The notes beneath the pieces are model-generated. The model saw only the letters and a program-made list of their open reading frames with translations. It did no database searches and was not told the DNA's origin. From Streptomyces glomeratus (GTDB lineage Bacteria; Actinomycetota; Actinomycetes; Streptomycetales; Streptomycetaceae): a stretch of DNA of 49,181 bases. The stretch lies in assembly GCF_021462825.1 (NCBI RefSeq), contig NZ_JAKEEB010000042.1, forward strand, positions 1-49,181, written 5' to 3'. A program made the position numbers and the translations under genes. Positions 37,204-45,763 of this stretch are shown piece by piece (position 1 is the stretch's first letter; the number at the start of each line of letters is the position of its first letter).

Positions 37204-38415
37204 ATGACCACCAGCACCACCCCCCTCGCACACCTGGACGACCAGCTGACCGCCGACTTCTACCTCTACGAGACGCTGCTTTCGGACGAGGAGCGCAGGA
37301 TACTGGTCAAGGCCCGCACCTTCCTGCGCGAGGAGATCAAGCCGCTCGTCAACGAGTACTGGGGCAGGGGCGAGTTCCCCTACGAACTGATCGAGAAGTT
37401 CCGCGGCAGCGGGCTGGCCGCCCTGGCCTACGAGGGCTACGGCGAGCACCAGCCGGCCGCCAGCCACCTGCTCAGCGGGATGCTCGCCACGGAGCTGGGC
37501 CACGTCGACGCCTCGGTCGCCACCTTCTTCGGCGTCCACAACGGGCTCGGCTTCTACTCCATCTACTACGGCGGCGACCAGGAACAGCGCGACAGGTGGC
37601 TGCCCGCCATGGCCACGATGGAGAAGATCGGCGCCTTCGCCCTCACGGAACCGCTCGGCGGCTCCGACGTCTCCGGCGGCATGCGCACCACCGCCAAGCG
37701 CGAGGGCGACACCTGGATCCTCAACGGCGCCAAGAAGTGGATCGGCAACGCCACCTTCGCCGACTACGTCGTGGTCTTCGCGCGGGACGTCGACGACAAC
37801 AAGGTCAAGGGTTTCGTCGTCGAAAAGGGCACTCCCGGCTTCCAGCCGGTGAAGATCGAAGGCAAGATCGCGCTGCGGATCGTGCAGAACGCCGAGATCA
37901 CCCTGACCGACGTGCGCGTGCCGGAGGCCAACCGGCTGCAGAACATCAAGGGCTTCCGAGACGTCGCCGAGCTCCTGCGCCAGACGCGCAGCGGGGTCGC
38001 CTGGCAGGCCCTGGGCGTCATGATCGGCGCCTACGAACTCGCCCTCGACTACGCCAAGGAACGCATCGCCTTCGGCCGGCCCATCGCCAAGTTCCAGATG
38101 GTGCAGGACCTGCTGGTCAAGAGCCTGGGCAACATCACCGCCTCCTGGGGCATGCTGGTACAGCTCGCCCGGCTGCAGGACCAGGGCATCTTCCGCGACG
38201 AGCACTCCGCGCTGGCCAAGGAGTACGTCGCCGCCCGTATGCGCGAGGTCGTCGCCTGGTCCCGCGAACTCTTCGGCGGCAACGGCATCCTCCTCGACTA
38301 CGACGTCGCCCGGTTCTTCTCGGACGCCGAAGCCCTCTACTCCTATGAGGGCACCCACCAGATGCAGACCCTCATCGTCGGCAAGTCCATCACCGGGCAG
38401 AGTGCCTTCGTGTGA
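37204..38415 (+). CDS. Acyl-CoA dehydrogenase (glutaryl-CoA/CaiA-like)
   Basis: The product has 403 residues. The FAD-binding segment GAFALTEPLGGSDVSGGMRT (~145) and WILNGAKKWIGNATFAD are typical. The catalytic base is Glu382 in YSYEGTHQMQ, the position used by glutaryl-CoA, short-chain and CaiA-type enzymes. It introduces an alpha,beta double bond; an electron-transferring flavoprotein would be needed from elsewhere. It is last gene of the operon, one base after the dehydrogenase stop. Copy 1 retains only a 29-codon fossil. Confidence 0.93.
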   Translation: MTTSTTPLAHLDDQLTADFYLYETLLSDEERRILVKARTFLREEIKPLVNEYWGRGEFPYELIEKFRGSGLAALAYEGYGEHQPAASHLLSGMLATELGHVDASVATFFGVHNGLGFYSIYYGGDQEQRDRWLPAMATMEKIGAFALTEPLGGSDVSGGMRTTAKREGDTWILNGAKKWIGNATFADYVVVFARDVDDNKVKGFVVEKGTPGFQPVKIEGKIALRIVQNAEITLTDVRVPEANRLQNIKGFRDVAELLRQTRSGVAWQALGVMIGAYELALDYAKERIAFGRPIAKFQMVQDLLVKSLGNITASWGMLVQLARLQDQGIFRDEHSALAKEYVAARMREVVAWSRELFGGNGILLDYDVARFFSDAEALYSYEGTHQMQTLIVGKSITGQSAFV

Positions 38416-38806
38416 GACGCGGCCGCCGTCCCGGCCCTCCCACGCGGCCAGGAGCGGCGGCTCGTCTTGGTGGTGGACACGCCCAGCAGACGGGCCACGG
38501 CCTCCGAGCCGGACTGCCTCGTCCACGACACGCGGTGCGCGGGCCGGATGCCTCCGGGATCGGTCGGGTGCGCCGGATCAGGCCCTGGGGCCGCTCGCGA
38601 CACGGATGACCTGGCCGGAGACCCGCTGCATGGATGACCTGGCCGGAGACCCGCGGCATGGATGACCTGGCCGGAGACAGGGCCGGCGCCCTCGCCGACG
38701 GAGAAGGAGACGCCTTGGTCATTTCGGGCTTGCCTGTCGCCGGCGGAGGCTCGCGGTCACGGGGCCAGGCAGTCGCCGATCGACTGGTGCGGCCGCATCG
38801 CGATGG
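38416..38806. other. Gene-free stretch with a tandem repeat
   Basis: No gene is supported in this 391-base gap. It carries the 28-base tandem repeat at 38604-38678. Minus-strand reading gives a protein-like GSEAVARLLGVSTTKTSRR near 38455-38515, without start or domain completion, possibly a remnant. Confidence 0.45.
38604..38678. repeat. 28-base tandem repeat, 2.7 copies
   Basis: The unit starting GGATGACCTGGCCGGAGACC and ending GCAT occurs at 38604-38631 and 38632-38659 (one difference), then partially to 38678. Read on the minus strand, it repeats VSGQVI-like codons. Confidence 0.8.
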
Positions 38807-39439
38807 TCACTTCACGTCCTTGAGCAGGGCCCGGCCCAGGATCAGCTTCTGGATCTCGCTGGTGCCCTCGTAGATGCGGAACAGGCGGGCGTCGCGGAAA
38901 CATCGCTCGACCGCCACCCCCCGCATGTAGCCCATGCCGCCGTGGATCTGGACGCCGAGATCGGCGGCGCGGCCGACCATCTCGGCGCAGAACAGCTTGG
39001 CGGCGGCGGGGCCGATCTTCCGATCCTCTCCGGAGTCGTACTTCCGCGCGGCCTCCAGGACCATGGCACGGCCGGCGTAGACGCCGGTCTGGATCTCCGC
39101 AAGCATCGCCTGGACCAGCTGGAACTCGCCGATGGGGGAGCCGCCCTGTTTGTTGGAGGCGGCGTAGGCAACCGACTCGTCGAGGATCCGCTGGGCCATG
39201 CCGACGCAGATCGCGGAGATGTGCACCCGGCCGCGGACCAGCGATTTCATGGCCTCGCCGAAGCCCGCGCCCTCCTTGCCGCCCACCAGGGCGGAGAGTG
39301 GGACCCGGACGTCGTCGAAGAAGACCTCGGCGGTCCAGGCGCCGGCCTGGCCGGTCTTGTGGTCCTTCGGCCCGACGCCGACGCCCGGGCGGTCGGACTC
39401 GACCAGGAAGACAGAGATGCCCTTGGTGCCGTGTTCTCC
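38807..39439 (-). pseudogene. Acyl-CoA dehydrogenase lacking its N-terminal half
   Basis: About 210 codons of an ordinary acyl-CoA dehydrogenase remain: GTKGISVFLVESDRPGVGVG, the FFDDVRVP segment, RGRVHISAICVGMAQRILDE, IHGGMGYMRGVAVERCFRDA, and the catalytic Glu in RIYEGTSEIQKLILGRALL. The first ~150-170 residues, including much of the FAD site, are gone. Homology ends near 39439, next to a 12-base tandem duplication. It is not a paralogue of the enzyme at 37204 (different sequence). An in-frame start at GTG 39286 would encode only the C-terminal domain. Confidence 0.85.
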
Positions 39440-39454
39440 ACGCCGGTGCTCCCT

Positions 39455-39478
39455 GACGTCTTCCGAGACGTCTTCCGA
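39455..39478. repeat. 12-base tandem duplication at the pseudogene break
   Basis: GACGTCTTCCGA occurs twice in tandem (39455-39466 and 39467-39478) between the broken acyl-CoA dehydrogenase and the SpoIIE gene. It may be a scar of the deletion. Confidence 0.7.
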
Positions 39479-39534
39479 GGCCAGGGAGCGGCGCGCTGGA
39501 GCCAGGGGCAGGCTGGATAGTGGAGGTGGTCGGC

Positions 39535-41607
39535 GTGGCGCAAGACGACGCCATCTCGCCCGTCGAGGGTGTTGCGGTACTGGAAGCTCTGTTCCGCCAG
39601 TCCCCTACAGGCCTGCTGATCTTGGACACGCAGCTGCGGATCCTACGGCTCAACCTCACCGTGCCGGGTCTGCACGGAACACCGCCTGGGCAGATCGTGG
39701 GCCGGCACTTCACCGAGGTGTACGACCTTTCCGCGCCCGGTGAGGTGGTGGCGATGCTGGAGGGTGTGCTGGCGAGCGGCGCGCCCGCACGGAACCACCT
39801 GGTGAGAGTGCGTCCGAAGGGCGCGCCGGGGCCTGAGTACCTGTTCTCCGTCTCGGCGTCTCGTCTGGAGAGCCCGCAGCGGAGGGTCTTGGGGGTGCTG
39901 GCGGAGATGCTCGATGTCACCGAACGCGAAAAGGTGGGCGCCCGCCTCCGCGTCTTCGGCTCGGTGCGCGAGGGCGTGGGACGGACCCTCGATGTGGTGG
40001 CCACCTGCGAGGAACTGGTGCATGAGGTGGTGCCGGACCTCGCCGACATAGCCGTGGTGGACGTGGTGGACGCAGTGGTGCGTGGCGAGGACCCTCCGCT
40101 GAGCCCTCTGGGACTCGAGGTGCCGCTGCGCCGTGCCGCCTACGGCCATAGCGGCGGCGAGGAGCAGATGCAGGCACATCCGGTGGGTGACGTGCGCGCT
40201 CTGCCGTTCCCGACGCCCTTCGCCCAGACGCTGGCCGACCTCGTGCCCCGCGTCGTAGCCCTGGGCCCCGACACGCCCTGGCTGGCAGCCGACCCGCCAC
40301 GCGCCGCAGCGATCCGCGCGTCCGGCGCCCACAGCCTTATCACGGTGCCCCTGGCGCTGCGTGGGACCGTGCTGGGGCTGCTGAGCCTGTACCGCACCGG
40401 CCAGACGGACACCTACGAAAGAGGCGATGTCACCCTCGCCCGCGCAGTGGCCGCTCACACCGCGCTGTGCATCGACAACGCCCGCCGCTACACACGCGAA
40501 CACACCATCGCTCTGACGATCCAGCGCCATGTGCTGCTGCCCCTCCCTGCGACGCAGACCACCGTCGAAACCGCGCACATGCACGTGCCCTCCGCTGTGG
40601 GCGGAGGCGGCGGGTTCGACACCTTCGCCCTGCCCGGCGCCCGCACCGCGCTGATGGTCGGAGAAGTCGCCGGTCAAGGCGTCCACGCGGCCACCACTCT
40701 GGGACAGATACGGACCGCCACCCACTCCCTGGCCGCACTCGGCCTGGAGCCCGACGAACTCGTCGCACGCCTCAACGACACTGCCCTGAGTCTGGCCCAG
40801 GAACGCGCAACCCTGCCGCCGGGAGACCGCGTACCCGTCAGGGGAAGCTGCGCATACGCGGTATACGACCCGCTCGCCCAGACCTGCGCGATCGCCCTGG
40901 CCGGCCATCCCCCACCCGTCATCGCCCACCCCGACGGGACCACCGAGATCCCCGACCTGCCCGCCGGACCCCCTCTGGGCAGTGCCGAGGGATCCCCCTT
41001 CGCCGTCACCACCCTCCCTGTCACCGACGGCAGCATCCTCGCCTTCTACACCGCATCCCTGTTGTACGTCTCCCCGTCCCCGGACACTCTCCAGCAGGTG
41101 CTGGCCCATCCCGACCGGCCACTGCAGGATCTGTGCGACGAGGTGCTCTACCGGCTGCGGAACGACACCTGCCACGGCGATGTCTTCCTCCTGCTCGCCC
41201 GCACGCGCACATTTCCCGCTCACCACGTCGCCAGGTGGGATCTCGACCCGCACGCCAAAGCCGTCGCCACGGCGCGCGCCCACACCCGACAGCAGCTCGC
41301 CCTGTGGGGAATAGACGAGGAAACCGCCTACACCACCGAAATGATCGTCAGCGAACTGGTCACCAACGCCGTCCGCTACGGCACCCCGCCTCTGCGGTTG
41401 CAGCTCATCAAGGACCGGGCACTCACCTGCGAGGTCCACGACGGCAATTCCCTCGCGCCGCGGTTGCGCCACGCGAACACCATCGACGAAGGCGGACGCG
41501 GCCTGTTCATCATCGCCCAACTCGCACAGAACTGGGGTGTCCGCTACTCCCTCGAGGGCAAGACCGTCTGGGCCGAGAAGACTCTCCCGACCGCAACCCC
41601 GCCCTGA
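39535..41607 (+). CDS. PAS-GAF-SpoIIE-HATPase regulator with degenerate phosphatase site
   Basis: The product has 690 residues. PAS domain ~12-130 (LFRQSPTGLLILDTQLRILR); GAF ~140-320; SpoIIE/PP2C-like ~325-555; GHKL ATPase ~570-685 with SELVTNAVRYG (N box, ~605) and GGRGLFII (G box, ~652). Normal SpoIIE phosphatases have VGGDxYD, GDVxGHG and YTDGLxE; here they read VGGGGGFD, GEVAGQG and FYTASLLY. Only the late Asp (HGDVFLLLAR) remains, so metal binding and phosphatase activity are doubtful. GTG 39535 is preferred because GGAGGTGG lies just ahead. A role as a partner-switching anti-sigma kinase is plausible. Confidence 0.9.
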   Translation: MAQDDAISPVEGVAVLEALFRQSPTGLLILDTQLRILRLNLTVPGLHGTPPGQIVGRHFTEVYDLSAPGEVVAMLEGVLASGAPARNHLVRVRPKGAPGPEYLFSVSASRLESPQRRVLGVLAEMLDVTEREKVGARLRVFGSVREGVGRTLDVVATCEELVHEVVPDLADIAVVDVVDAVVRGEDPPLSPLGLEVPLRRAAYGHSGGEEQMQAHPVGDVRALPFPTPFAQTLADLVPRVVALGPDTPWLAADPPRAAAIRASGAHSLITVPLALRGTVLGLLSLYRTGQTDTYERGDVTLARAVAAHTALCIDNARRYTREHTIALTIQRHVLLPLPATQTTVETAHMHVPSAVGGGGGFDTFALPGARTALMVGEVAGQGVHAATTLGQIRTATHSLAALGLEPDELVARLNDTALSLAQERATLPPGDRVPVRGSCAYAVYDPLAQTCAIALAGHPPPVIAHPDGTTEIPDLPAGPPLGSAEGSPFAVTTLPVTDGSILAFYTASLLYVSPSPDTLQQVLAHPDRPLQDLCDEVLYRLRNDTCHGDVFLLLARTRTFPAHHVARWDLDPHAKAVATARAHTRQQLALWGIDEETAYTTEMIVSELVTNAVRYGTPPLRLQLIKDRALTCEVHDGNSLAPRLRHANTIDEGGRGLFIIAQLAQNWGVRYSLEGKTVWAEKTLPTATPP

Positions 41608-41620
41608 CTACCGACTCATG

Positions 41621-41652
41621 CGTCAGGGGCTCTCCGAAGAGAGCCCCTGACG
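41621..41652. terminator. Perfect 14-bp hairpin, bidirectional terminator
   Basis: CGTCAGGGGCTCTC (41621-41634), CGAA, GAGAGCCCCTGACG (41639-41652). It sits 13 bases after the SpoIIE-type gene and about 25 bases past the tRNA 3' end on the other strand, serving both. Confidence 0.85.
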
Positions 41653-41676
41653 TATGGAAATCCAACGACCTCACCG

Positions 41677-41750
<74 letters not shown>

Positions 41751-41848
41751 GTGCGCCTCTCGCGGTGGCCCGCGTGATCGCGCGGACAGAACTCTACCCC
41801 ACGCCGCGGACTGCCTCGAAGGGGCGGGCGGCGGGGGACAATCGGGGT

Positions 41849-42373
41849 ATGAACGACGCATCGGAGGCCGGCGCGAGCCGGGACCGCGACCGCGACGCCG
41901 GGGGGCGGGCCCGCAATGCGCGGCCACGGGACGGACTGGGGCGGCCGCTTCCGTACGGCTCGCCGGGCGTGGAGCGCCAGCCGGAGGGTGTCCTGCGGAC
42001 ACCGCAGGACACCGTCGCCGAGGCTCAGGCGCTGCTGGACGACGGGCGGCCGTTCCATGCCCACGAGGTTTTCGAGGACGCATGGAAGTCGGGGCCCGCC
42101 GAGGAGCGTGCCCTGTGGCGCGGGCTCGCCCAGCTGGCCGTCGGCCTGACGCACGCGGCCCGTGGCAACGCGACCGGTGGTGCCCGGCTGCTGCGACGCG
42201 GTGCCGGCGCCGTGGAGGAGTGGGCGATCGAGAGTGGCCGGGAGCGGCCGTACGGTATCGGGGTGACGCAACTCGTCCGCTGGGCACGGGACTCGGCGGC
42301 GGTCGTGGAGCGGGAGGCGGCGCCGGTCGACGCACGCGCGTGGGCGCCCCGGCTGCGCGGGGAACCACGGTAG
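41849..42373 (+). CDS. DUF309 family protein
   Basis: The product has 174 residues. The N-terminal ~50 residues are Arg/Gly/Asp-rich and probably disordered. The DUF309 core follows (~58-150): LLDDGRPFHAHEVFEDAWKS, then ERALWRGLAQLAVGLTHAARGN. The conserved His-x-His/Glu pattern suggests a structural or metal site; no function is known. It is a common neighbour in Streptomyces core chromosomes. The cobF gene follows 56 bases later. Confidence 0.9.
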   Translation: MNDASEAGASRDRDRDAGGRARNARPRDGLGRPLPYGSPGVERQPEGVLRTPQDTVAEAQALLDDGRPFHAHEVFEDAWKSGPAEERALWRGLAQLAVGLTHAARGNATGGARLLRRGAGAVEEWAIESGRERPYGIGVTQLVRWARDSAAVVEREAAPVDARAWAPRLRGEPR

Positions 42374-42429
42374 GCGGACCGGGGCAGGGGCGGGCGCGGG
42401 CGCTCGGCGGCGTACGGCAGACTCGGGGC

Positions 42430-43200
42430 GTGCGAAAGATTCATGTCATCGGCATCGGGGCGGGCGACCCCGATCAGCTGACCCTGCAGGCGGTCAAGGC
42501 GCTGAAGAGCACGGACGTGTTCTTCGTGCTCGACAAGGGCGAGGTGAAGTCGGACCTCGTGCAGCTGCGCCGTGACCTTCTCGACGCACACCTGCCGGAG
42601 GGGACGTACCGCCTGGCCGAGGCACGCGACCCCGAGCGCGACCGGGCCGCGGGCGGCACCGCCTACTCCCCCGCCGTCGGCGACTGGCGCTCGGCGCGAG
42701 CCGACATCTACGAGCGGCTCATCGCCGAGGAGCTGGGCGAGGACGACACCGGCGCCTTCCTGGTCTGGGGCGACCCCGCGCTCTACGACAGCACGCTCGG
42801 CATCCTGGAGGAGGTCCTGGCCCGCGGCGCGGTGACGTTCTCGTACGACGTCGTGCCCGGGATCAGCAGCGTCTCGGCGCTTGTCGCCAGGCACCGCACG
42901 GGGCTCAACCGGGTGGCGAGGCCCGTGCAGATCACCACGGGGCGCCGTCTCGCCGAAGGTTTCCCGGAAGGCGTCGACGACGTGGTCGTCATGCTCGACG
43001 CCCACCAGACCTTCCGGCAGTACGCAGACCAGGACATCGACATCTACTGGGGCGCGTACATCGGCACACCGGACGAGATACTCGTCTCCGGCCCCCTGGC
43101 CGAGACGGCCGAGCGCATCGAGCGGCTGCGGGCGGAAGCCAGGGAGCGCAAGGGCTGGATCATGGACACGTATCTGCTGCGCAGGCGTCCACGGGACTAG
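42430..43200 (+). CDS. cobF: Precorrin-6A synthase (deacetylating) CobF
   Basis: The product has 256 residues. KIHVIGIGAGDPDQLTLQAV is the SAM-binding start of the tetrapyrrole methylase family. AFLVWGDPALYDSTLGIL, VVPGISSVSALVARH and the late WGAYIGTPDEILVSGPL match CobF specifically. It methylates C1 of precorrin-5 and releases acetate, giving precorrin-6A in the aerobic cobalamin route. The GTG start at 42430 is embedded in a much longer open frame without homology. Its 3' end overlaps convergent cobK by four bases. Confidence 0.93.
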   Translation: MRKIHVIGIGAGDPDQLTLQAVKALKSTDVFFVLDKGEVKSDLVQLRRDLLDAHLPEGTYRLAEARDPERDRAAGGTAYSPAVGDWRSARADIYERLIAEELGEDDTGAFLVWGDPALYDSTLGILEEVLARGAVTFSYDVVPGISSVSALVARHRTGLNRVARPVQITTGRRLAEGFPEGVDDVVVMLDAHQTFRQYADQDIDIYWGAYIGTPDEILVSGPLAETAERIERLRAEARERKGWIMDTYLLRRRPRD

Positions 43201-43961
43201 ACGGGATCCGGCCGTTCCCGGGAGCCGAGCCCCAGCCGGGAGAGTGCTTCGGCCACGTCCGGCACCGCGGTGACGCCCTCGGGCAGGGGCGGACGCCGTA
43301 CGACGACCACCGGGATCCCCCGTTCCCGCGCCGCCGTGAGCTTGGCCGCCGTCGCCGCTCCCCCGCTGTCCTTCGTCACCAGCACCTCGATGCGGTGCTC
43401 GTGCAGCAGGGCCGTCTCCTCCCCGACCGTGAACGGCCCGCGGGCGAGCACCACTTCCGTGTCTGGCGGAATGGGCGGCTCCGGCGGCTCCACCGACCGT
43501 ACGACGAAGTGGAAGTCCGCCAGATGGGCGAAGGCCGCGAGGCCCAGTCGGCCGGTGGTGAGGAACACCCGACGCCCGAGCGCCGGAAGCAGCGCGGCCG
43601 CGCCCGCGAGGGAGGCCGTCTCGTGCCACCGGTCGCCGGGCGCCGGACGCCAGCCGGGCCGGCGCAGTACCACGGCGGGAACACCGGCGGCCGCCGCGGC
43701 CCGAGCCGCGTTCGCGGTGATGCCGGCGGCGAACGGGTGCGTGGCGTCGACCAGCGCGTCCACCCGGTGCGCGCGGAGCCATGCGGCCAGCCCCTCGGCG
43801 CCGCCGAACCCGCCGACGCGTACGTCCCCCTCGACCGTCCCCGGCCGGGACACCCGGCCTGCCAGGGACGTGGTCACCCGTACGTCCGGACGGGCCGCGA
43901 GCGAGGCGGCCAGTTCACGCGCCTCGGTGGTACCGCCGAGGACCAGGACGTGGAGGGACAT
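43197..43961 (-). CDS. cobK: Precorrin-6A reductase CobK
   Basis: The product has 254 residues. It starts MSLHVLVLGGTTEARELAAS, the family signature. DALVDATHPFAAGITANA (~69-86) and VFLTTGRLGLAAFA follow, and VTKDSGGAATAAKLTAARER near ~205-225 binds NADPH/substrate. It reduces precorrin-6A to precorrin-6B, the step directly after CobF. I start at ATG 43961, where homology begins, although the frame extends to 44009. cobF and cobK face each other tail to tail. Confidence 0.93.
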   Translation of the reverse strand: MSLHVLVLGGTTEARELAASLAARPDVRVTTSLAGRVSRPGTVEGDVRVGGFGGAEGLAAWLRAHRVDALVDATHPFAAGITANAARAAAAAGVPAVVLRRPGWRPAPGDRWHETASLAGAAALLPALGRRVFLTTGRLGLAAFAHLADFHFVVRSVEPPEPPIPPDTEVVLARGPFTVGEETALLHEHRIEVLVTKDSGGAATAAKLTAARERGIPVVVVRRPPLPEGVTAVPDVAEALSRLGLGSRERPDPV

Positions 43962-44043
43962 GGCCACGAGGGTACGGGCTTCCCCGGTTCCCTCCGCCCG
44001 CGGCCTCACGGCGGGCGGGCGCTCCGCTCGCTAGGGTCCTGGT

Positions 44044-44829
44044 ATGGATGCTGTGCGCGCCGTGCTCATCGACATCGACGGGGTCCTCACCGTCTCCTGG
44101 CAGCCCCTGCCGGGCGCGGTCCGCGCACTGCAGGAGATCCGCGCGGCGCGTCTCGCCGTCTCCCTGGTCACCAACACGACGTCCCGCACCCGTGCGTCGG
44201 TTGCCGAGACCCTCTCCGAAGCCGGCTTCCCGGTGTCCGCCGAAGACGTCCTGACCGCGCCCGCCGTCACAGCCGGGTATCTCGCCGACCGCTGTCCGGG
44301 CGCGCGGTGCCTGCTGCTCAACAGCGGTGACATCCGGGAGGACCTGGTCGGGGTCTCGGTCGTCGCCGACGACGAGGACACCGTCCCGGACGTCGTACTC
44401 CTCGGCGGGGCCGGACCGGAGTTCGACTACGCGGCGCTCAACCGCGCCTTCGGCCACCTTCAGCGCGGTGCGCGGCTGGTCGCCATGCACCGCAACCTGT
44501 ACTGGCGCACGGACCAGGGGCTGCAACTCGACTCGGGTGCGTTTCTGCTCGGTCTGGAGCGGGCGGCGCGGGTCGAGGCCGAGGTCACGGGCAAGCCGTC
44601 GCCCGCGTTCTTCGAGGCGGCGCTGGCCCGTCTCGGGGTCGGCGCGGATCAGGCGCTCATGGTCGGCGACGACATCGAGAACGACGTTCTCGCGGCCCAG
44701 CGTGCCGGGATCAGGGGGGTACTCGTCAGGACCGGCAAGTACCAGCCGGAGACCCACCGGGCCGCGAGCGGCGAGCCCGACCACGTCCTCGACTCCTTCG
44801 CGGACCTCCCCGCGTTGCTGCGCCGCTGA
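44044..44829 (+). CDS. HAD-IIA hydrolase (LHPP/TIGR01458-like)
   Basis: The product has 261 residues. Motif I is LIDIDGVLTVSW (Asp nucleophile and acid/base, residues 9-11). Motif II is LVTNTTSRTR. The conserved lysine is in EVTGKPSPAFFEAAL, and motif IV is MVGDDIENDV. The C2 cap type and the sequence resemble phospholysine/phosphohistidine phosphatase-like proteins of the NagD family. The physiological substrate is unknown. It is divergent from cobK and convergent with the TauE gene 11 bases further on. Confidence 0.9.
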   Translation: MDAVRAVLIDIDGVLTVSWQPLPGAVRALQEIRAARLAVSLVTNTTSRTRASVAETLSEAGFPVSAEDVLTAPAVTAGYLADRCPGARCLLLNSGDIREDLVGVSVVADDEDTVPDVVLLGGAGPEFDYAALNRAFGHLQRGARLVAMHRNLYWRTDQGLQLDSGAFLLGLERAARVEAEVTGKPSPAFFEAALARLGVGADQALMVGDDIENDVLAAQRAGIRGVLVRTGKYQPETHRAASGEPDHVLDSFADLPALLRR

Positions 44830-44840
44830 TTCCCTCCCGC

Positions 44841-45614
44841 TCAGCGCAGCAGCAACTGGAGGGCGCCCACCACGGTGGCGGCGATCACCAATTGCTCGAA
44901 CAGGCGCTGGTCGATCCGGTGCAGCGCCCACTTTCCGACGAACGCACCCGGCACCACGAACACCGCGAGCGCCGCGTCCAGCAGCAGTGAGCGGCCGTCG
45001 ATCAGGCCGAGGCCGGCGCTGAAAGGAACCTTGGAGACGTTGACGATCAGGAAGAAGAACGCCGAGGTGCCGAGGAAGCCCATCTTGCGGAAGCCCGCCG
45101 ACAGCAGGTACATCGACATCACCGGGCCGCCGGCGTTCGCCACCATCGTGGTGAAGCCGCCGAGGACACCGTAGGAGCGGGCCTTGATCCGCCCGGCTCG
45201 CGTGGTCACCGCGTCCGGGTCGTCGGGCCGGCCGGCAGCGCGTCGGCGCCATACCGTGACCGCCGCCATCAGCAGCAGGGTCGCGCCGATCGACGTGCGT
45301 ACGACTCCGTCGTCCGCCCACATCAGGAACAGGGTGCCCAGGACGACGCCCACGGCGACCGCCGGGAACAGCCGCCACAGGGTGGGCCAGTGGGCATGCC
45401 GCCGGTAGGTGAGGACCGCGAGGACATCGCCGACGATCAGCACCGGCAGCAGGACGCCGGTCGAGGCCCGGGCGGGCAGGACCGCGGCGAAGATCGCGAG
45501 GCTGACCGTGTTGGCGCCGCTGACGGCGGTCTTGGAGAAGCCTACGAGCATCGCCGCGACGGCCAGCGCGGCGAACCCCCCGGCGGATATGTTCCAGAGC
45601 GTCATCGTGTTCAT
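44841..45614 (-). CDS. TauE/SafE-family (DUF81) membrane permease
   Basis: The product has 257 residues and about eight hydrophobic helices. The two family repeats are visible: GFSKTAVSGANTVSLAIFAAVLPARASTG (~25-53) and GGFTTMVANAGGPVMSMYLL (~155-174). Members move sulfonates, sulfite or other small anions across the membrane; the substrate here is undetermined. Start choice is uncertain: ATG 45614 agrees with family starts, while ATG 45641 would add nine residues. Neither has a strong ribosome site. Confidence 0.88.
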   Translation of the reverse strand: MNTMTLWNISAGGFAALAVAAMLVGFSKTAVSGANTVSLAIFAAVLPARASTGVLLPVLIVGDVLAVLTYRRHAHWPTLWRLFPAVAVGVVLGTLFLMWADDGVVRTSIGATLLLMAAVTVWRRRAAGRPDDPDAVTTRAGRIKARSYGVLGGFTTMVANAGGPVMSMYLLSAGFRKMGFLGTSAFFFLIVNVSKVPFSAGLGLIDGRSLLLDAALAVFVVPGAFVGKWALHRIDQRLFEQLVIAATVVGALQLLLR

Positions 45615-45763
45615 GCGGGGACCGATGCTATGCCCACGCATCCGGCCGCGTCAGAGGCGTCTCGCCCGGCGGCCGGGTCCCGGGCCGCAGGCCGGGGCTG
45701 TGCGGCCACCGCAGCCCCAACCCCGTGCCCAGGCCCGGGTTGCCGTATGCCCGACGGCACGCG

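Noticed and set aside
38604..38678. CRISPR-like array
   Set aside because: The units are adjacent with no spacers and only 2.7 copies, and no cas genes are present; a plain tandem repeat.
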